This document shows positions 59,101-64,000 of a stretch of 64,000 nucleotides of DNA, piece after piece (the first letter of the stretch is position 1; the number at the start of each line of letters is the position of its first letter). Both the position numbers and the translations under genes were made by a program. Source of the stretch: Hoplostethus atlanticus. Lineage: Eukaryota > Chordata > Actinopteri > Trachichthyiformes > Trachichthyidae. The stretch is taken from assembly GCA_034670405.1 (NCBI GenBank), contig JAXDDX010000034.1, positions 3,257,501 through 3,321,500 of the forward strand. Direction: 5' to 3'. The notes under the pieces were generated by a model. That model ran no database searches. It had not been told where the DNA came from and saw nothing but the letters and a program-made list of their open reading frames with translations.

Positions 59101-61293
59101 GCAGTGGGCTTAATGCCACTGTCACAGTTAATGCTTGTTACGTGTGTAGGGAAGAATGCTACGGCACTAACCACTAACCACTTGAGCATGTGTAACTATC
59201 AGAAGTGAATCCCTTTTAATGTCATCGGTAAATTATGTCCTCCGCGTTGTTATGCAATCTTCCCCCGGGAATCAGCGGGAGTCGGAGCGTGACTGCGACA
59301 GCACCGAATATAGAAGGAAAGGAAGGATTTCTTGGTTTTTTTTGTGGGAGCGCTCATTTCAGCAGCGTAATAGTAAAACTGATTTGGGTATCGCTTTCCA
59401 AAACAGAGTTATGGATTCCCTCACAGGCAATAAAACAATTAATAGAAAGCAATGAGATAAACAGTGAAATGTAATTTTAGAACATTACGATGAAGTGCAA
59501 CTTATTAAAGAGTTTTCCTCCAGCTGCAGGGTGTAGCTCTTGATGAAATACATTTCAGTCTAGGTTCTCGTGTTTGCAGCTGTAGGAGAGAGATGCGCAT
59601 GTTAATATATTGACACTCCAGGAAAAACAGCAGATTCTTAACTCGATGACTTTTCTGCATTTTGGCTGGGAAAACGACCGGAGTTATTGATTTTCTTTCA
59701 TTCATTTGTCATTTAATTTGCTTCTTAGCCTAGAATGCTGCAAAGTGTGTGACCGTTCCTTCTTCTGATCCTGTTTCAGTTCAAAACACCTATATCTCAC
59801 ACACAGATATCCCCCATCGCTAGGGGGAGGCCACGATCCATCACTGGGAATTTAATGGGGTTCACTTTCTGCAGAAAAGCAGCTTCCTCATTCCGTACAG
59901 CCGGCAATCCCCCAATATCTGGGAGTGACTTCCCAGACAAGCAGCAAATGAATCACAGACAGTGGGAATAATAGACTTCACAGTGGAACCGACTGTGGCA
60001 TTCTGCACTGTTAGCCTAACAAGTGCTTGCTGCTTCTGACCTGAACAGGAAATGCTTTTTCAAAACTGTGACTCAGCAGGGCGCCAAACGATGAGAACAA
60101 AATGTACGGATGATGTAAAATGCACTTATGATCGAGGAAATGAAAAAGCATTTTTCTTGAAATTCAATTTGCAGTGTTAATAATTATTTGACAGACTGAA
60201 CCAGCACCAGTCAAACACATGGAGCTGTAGCGTTTCAGCTTGCTGCTTAATGGCTAAACTGTAATCCCGATCTACAAAGTGACAGTGAACGTTACATTCG
60301 ATGTGGTCGGATGCCACATCATTTGACTGTGGTATTTGATATTGTCTTGCTGAAGCGCGGGCTATCTGTTATTCTGTCAGCCCGCTGTGTTTGTGCAATG
60401 TTGTTCTCTCTCTGGTCTATCTGATTCCCCCTAGCTTTAGCAAGATAACAGCCCTGTTTGAATGGGCTCGTCTGCTCCGTGTGCGCCAGCCAAATAGTGA
60501 TATCTTGCTTTTACCTCTCGCTCAATTTCTATCTTTCCCCACCTTGCCTCGTTCTCGTCAGTGGAGTTGGTGGTCACGCCTGTGTCGGGGTGCACGGCTG
60601 AAATAAGATGGCAGCTATTTGTGTGTGTGTGTGTGCATATATGTATGAGTGTGCTTTCATGTGTGTGGATGTTTCTGCCTGCAAAAGAGTGCATCAGGTG
60701 AGTCACAAGAGAAATGTACCGTATGTCCCCATAATATACGGTAAACTGCAAACAAAGCAAAAAGGCCCCATAATGCACTGCTTCAATGGGCTGAAACCAT
60801 GTTTAAACATGAAAGAGCCCCTGCTATCGCGGTTAATAATCAGGCTTGTTAGCGCTAGGCAGCAATGGACGAGAGAGAGAGAGCGACAACAAAGTGGACG
60901 TTTGCTTCATGGCTAGTATTTAGCTCGCTTCATCAGCTTCAAATGCCGCGCAGGAGACGGAGCGGCTTCAGATAACTTTTTTCTTCATCTCGTCTGTTTG
61001 CTTTTCCCGGCTTCTTTTTATTTAGTCGTGTTTTTTTTTTACCGGGCATGTTTTACCTGGCTTTTAATAATATCTCAACGCAGAGCCTCTGCCTTTCTTT
61101 TATCTTTCTCCTTCATCCTCTCGGTTCTATTACATTAAATGGCGCCTTATCTAAATGAAATACCTGATATTGTAAATATTGGCCCAGTGGAGGCGGTGGA
61201 TAGCAATTTGAAAACAATTGAGAAGACAAATGTAATGTTTAACTGGCAGAAAAACTGTGTGAACGCTAATGAAATAATAGTAGCTGTCTCCCT

Positions 61294-61295
<2 letters not shown>

Positions 61296-61336
<41 letters not shown>
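61296..61336. repeat. (CT)n run forming the polypyrimidine tract of exon 5
   Basis: A perfect TC run of about 41 bases ends 21 bases before the exon 5 acceptor AG (61356-61357), so a microsatellite supplies most of the polypyrimidine tract. The nearest good branch-point-like word is GCTAATG at 61265-61271, before the run. Confidence 0.95.
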
Positions 61337-61339
<3 letters not shown>

Positions 61340-61357
61340 GTTCTGTCTCTCTCTCAG

Positions 61358-61539
61358 GTATGTGGTCTTTCTCTGTGTCTGAGCTGGCCATCCCGGGGGC
61401 CGAGGTGGGTCGTATCTCGGCCACCGACGCCGACCTTGGCGAGAACGCCAAGCTGGAATATACCATCCTGGAAGGAGAGACGGGGGACACCTTCAACATC
61501 ACCGGCGTGAACCAAGAGGCGGTCATCACTCTCAACAAG
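61358..61539 (+). CDS. Cadherin-24-like, coding exon 5: EC3 first half
   Basis: This 182-base exon completes codon 698 and encodes residues 699-758. It begins MWSFSVSELAIPGAEVG and carries the EC3 calcium motif DADLGEN (721-727), then ends VITLNK. Entry is in phase 1 and exit in phase 0, with donor GTGAGA at 61540. The equivalent exon in other classical cadherins is, as I recall, about 188 bases with the same boundaries, so this copy would be two codons shorter. The EC3 sequence resembles both cadherin-11 (SVSEAAVPGEEVG) and cadherin-24, which is the main reason for keeping the paralogue call cautious. The remaining exons lie beyond the window. Confidence 0.93.
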
Positions 61540-62310
61540 GTGAGACGGGGAGGATGACGGGATGGGCGGGAGAGAGGGAGGGGTGGCTAGAAGGACGGGG
61601 GGAATTGAAAGAGAGGGCGTACGAGATGTTTACGGCGCGAGGGAGGGAGCGAAGGACAGGGTGGCGTGGATGTCGGGGAGATAGCGGGAGGGAGGGAGGC
61701 GAGGAAGGGGGTGGACAGGAGGGAGGGATGAGGGAGGGCTAGGGCACCCTGACGATGGTGTGGGAGGTGTGGAGGGAGGGAGAGAGGGAGGAGAGGATGT
61801 GCACGAGGGTGTCGGTTTATACAGGGTAAAGGGATGAAGGGCAGGACAGGAGAGGAGAGGAGAGGAGGAACGAGGGAACAGATGATGAGGGGGAGGATAG
61901 GAGAGGAGAGAAGAGAAGAGGACACAGGTATGGTGGGCAGGTTTTCACAGAGGAGTGTTTGTTTCCCTGTGAGTCAGACCATCGCTAGCGCCATGCGCTA
62001 AGCCGATTAGCCTACACTCACACATTACCCTGAAACACAAGATACTATATAAGCCTATGAGATTCCACCTGATCCGTCTCTCCGTTTGAGGATTTTCCAA
62101 CAGGCGATCCGCGTCTTCTTCTTTTCTAGATGCTTTGCAGATGAGAGGCGTTTTTGTTCGATGGGTTTTTGACAAATGAATCTCCCGATTTGATTCACTC
62201 GTCAAGCCTCCTTTTATCGATACCTCCATCTGTTTGCAGGGGCGAAACACGCGCGGCGATCGATCGGAGCATGAGAATGTTTGCAACGGCTCCGTTCGGC
62301 GGGTAATTCT

Positions 62311-62410
62311 CTGGTAGAAATGTTTCGACCCAGGTTGAGAAATGTTTTGACCCTGGTTGAGAAATGTTTTGACCCTGGTTGAGAAATGTTTTGACCCTGG
62401 TTGACAAATT
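62311..62410. repeat. 22-bp minisatellite, about 4.5 copies
   Basis: The unit GGTTGAGAAATGTTTTGACC plus CT repeats at exact 22-base spacing (starts 62333, 62355, 62377, 62399), with a diverged first copy. It is unrelated in sequence to the 22-bp unit of the foldback element. Confidence 0.95.
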
Positions 62411-63009
62411 GCAGGATGAGAGAGGCCCGATCGTTCAGCTCGCTAATCATTCCCCCTGGTCTAATTTTAATGATGATTTAAATTTCAAATGAAGACGTGT
62501 GCACGTGACGAGCACTGACGCACGCGCTCATTACCGGCATTGCTTGTTATAGTGCATGCATGTCCGTCTCAGGAGAAGGACCCGGGGCCCCTGCGCTCTC
62601 ATGTAATGTAGACTTCATGCGTGTGAGGCATGCATGAGATATGACATTTGATGCTAAATTACCCTCTCGGAAGTGTCGGGGTGCCACAGACGCTGCGGAT
62701 GAGTGATACAAATGCACACACTTCTCCTTTAATGCCGTCTGCCACTTCTGATCTGTGTGAAGCAGTTTTCTATTTCGTCACCAGTGTAATAGAGACGTAT
62801 GTGGTATGTGTGTGTGTGTGTGTGAGTGCAAAGAAATAAAGAGTGTGTGTACATGCATGCATTGTGGGTATATCGGCACCGCCGGTTTGATGGAGGTTCC
62901 TCCCATGACATTTTTTTTTTCTTTGCACGTTTTATTTATGTTTTTGTAAATCCATTCTTCATTGAAATATGTATCCCATAGTTTCCCTGCCATTGAAAAG
63001 GTGCATTTA

Positions 63010-63215
63010 AACATTAAATGCTGCCTCAGAGGCTTTTTCCACCCTGCCAGGTATACAATTGCGGGGGAAAACACTGAATCTTTGTAATTTGTTCGGCATG
63101 GAAAAAAAGAAAAAAAAAGAAAGATATTGAATATTGGCACAAAATATCGTCGATTGGCAACTTCAATCTAAAAATATCTGTGCAACATCTTCAAAAATCC
63201 ATATCAGTCGAAAAC
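63010..63215. mobile_element. Interspersed repeat fragment, related to the copy near 38.4 kb
   Basis: It contains GGGAAAACACTGAATC, then GATATTGAATATTGGCACAA and AATATCGTCGATTGGCAAC, then CTTCAAAAATCCATATCAG. The word order parallels 38300-38462. It is non-coding and contains an A-rich interruption at 63100-63120. Confidence 0.55.
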
Positions 63216-63479
63216 CCAACATGTATTCTGTGTGCATGTACTAAGTGTATGCATGTGCATGAGCTCCCATGCGTGCAGTTGCATGCATGTGCGAGCTCTT
63301 ATGTGGGCGTGCGATGTATACACCGGTGCACGTGCACGCACAGCGAGTGTTACATTGCGAGAGCCGTGCGACTCTATCGCCATGACAGTTCCCGCCCCCT
63401 GGGTTCGTAGGCCTCGTTAAAAACAATCCGCGGCTGGAGGTGGGGTTGAGACGGATTTCCGGACCTAGGATGCGCTGCT

Positions 63480-63788
63480 TTGATGAGAGAGGGAGAGAGG
63501 TACAGGGAGGTCTGGAAATGGTAAGGAAATGCAGCGAGAGAGAGAAATTAAAGGAAGGCAAAGAGAGAAAGAGCAGGGTTGATGGATGAAGGAAGCGAGG
63601 GAAGGTGGGAGAGCAGAGTATTGTTAAAACGAAGGTCTTGGAAAGCAGTGTCGGGAGTGAGTGCAGTGTAACGGGAGTAAGATAGAACGAGCGAGAGAGA
63701 GATGCAGAGAGACAGAGAGAGAGAGAGAGAGATGCAGAGTAAGCAAGAGCTGCAAAGGCAGAGAGAGAAATTAGCCTGGCAGGCGGGG

Positions 63789-63839
<51 letters not shown>

Positions 63840-63970
63840 CAAAGTAGGAAAACACATCCGGAAAAGACAGGCAGGCAATTGAAAAAAGAAAAAAAAAAAA
63901 AAAAAGAGATAGTTAAGATGAGGGGAAAAACGTGCAGAGAGAGGGAGGCAGACAGCGCGGCAACACCAGG
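63480..63970. repeat. Purine-rich tract with (GA)n run
   Basis: GAGAGA-rich sequence with a perfect GA run at 63791-63838 and a poly-A run near 63890-63905. Confidence 0.85.
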
Positions 63971-64000
63971 TAGGTAGTGAAGAAAAGGGGGAGTGGAGGA

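Larger units (their letters stand above)
44530..61357 (+). other. Intron between coding exons 4 and 5 (16.8 kb)
   Basis: Bounded by GTGAGT at 44530 and CTCTCAG at 61357. No coding frame is credible. It contains a tRNA-SINE-like copy (45130-45420), an interspersed repeat (47866-48545), many CA/GT runs, a purine-rich tract (49770-50270) and AT-rich, low-repeat islands (54880-55230, 57005-57180, 58540-58760) that are the best places to look for enhancers. Confidence 0.85.
61540..64000 (+). other. Start of the intron after coding exon 5
   Basis: Opens with about 385 bases of G-rich purine sequence (61540-61925), then unique sequence, a 22-bp minisatellite (62311-62410), GT runs, a second interspersed-repeat copy (63010-63215), an alternating purine/pyrimidine stretch (63225-63340) and a purine-rich right edge with a long GA run. 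No coding frame is seen to 64000. Confidence 0.8.

Overview
The window is nuclear DNA from a ray-finned fish, most likely a teleost. It holds the 5' part of one large plus-strand gene with a vertebrate-style exon/intron layout. Very dense (CA)n, (GA)n and (CT)n microsatellites and several decayed repeats of teleost type support this. There is no bacterial, viral or organellar gene content.

The gene encodes a type II classical cadherin. The N-terminal motif of its predicted mature protein (SWIWNQFFVIEEYAGPEPVL) and several EC1-EC2 motifs resemble cadherin-24 (cdh24) best as I remember the family. Cadherin-11 and cadherin-8 are the next closest, so the paralogue call is moderate. Five coding exons are visible: 23498-25006, 37191-37485, 41973-42092, 44362-44529 and 61358-61539. 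They splice in frame (phases 0, 1, 1, 1, 0) and give the first 758 codons: signal peptide, pro-region, EC1, EC2 and the first half of EC3. EC3's remainder, EC4-EC5, the transmembrane segment and the catenin-binding tail must lie past the right edge. A splice acceptor at 23175 implies at least one further non-coding 5' exon upstream; I could not place it or the promoter.

Layout: 1-4909, non-coding, with a 0.9 kb pyrimidine-rich tract. 4911-6046, a 1.1 kb foldback element made of a 22-bp minisatellite in two opposite arms with matching unique termini. 6047-23175, non-coding upstream or 5' intron DNA, with a 337-bp candidate MITE and a decayed retroelement tail. 23176-25006, 5' leader plus first coding exon. 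25007-37190, 37486-41972, 42093-44361 and 44530-61357, introns rich in microsatellites and old repeats. 61540-64000, start of the next intron, strongly purine-rich.

The two most unusual things are the roughly 455-residue, cysteine-free pro-region, where type II cadherins normally have a few tens of residues, and the foldback element. The EC1-EC3 exons otherwise follow the conserved classical cadherin exon pattern.
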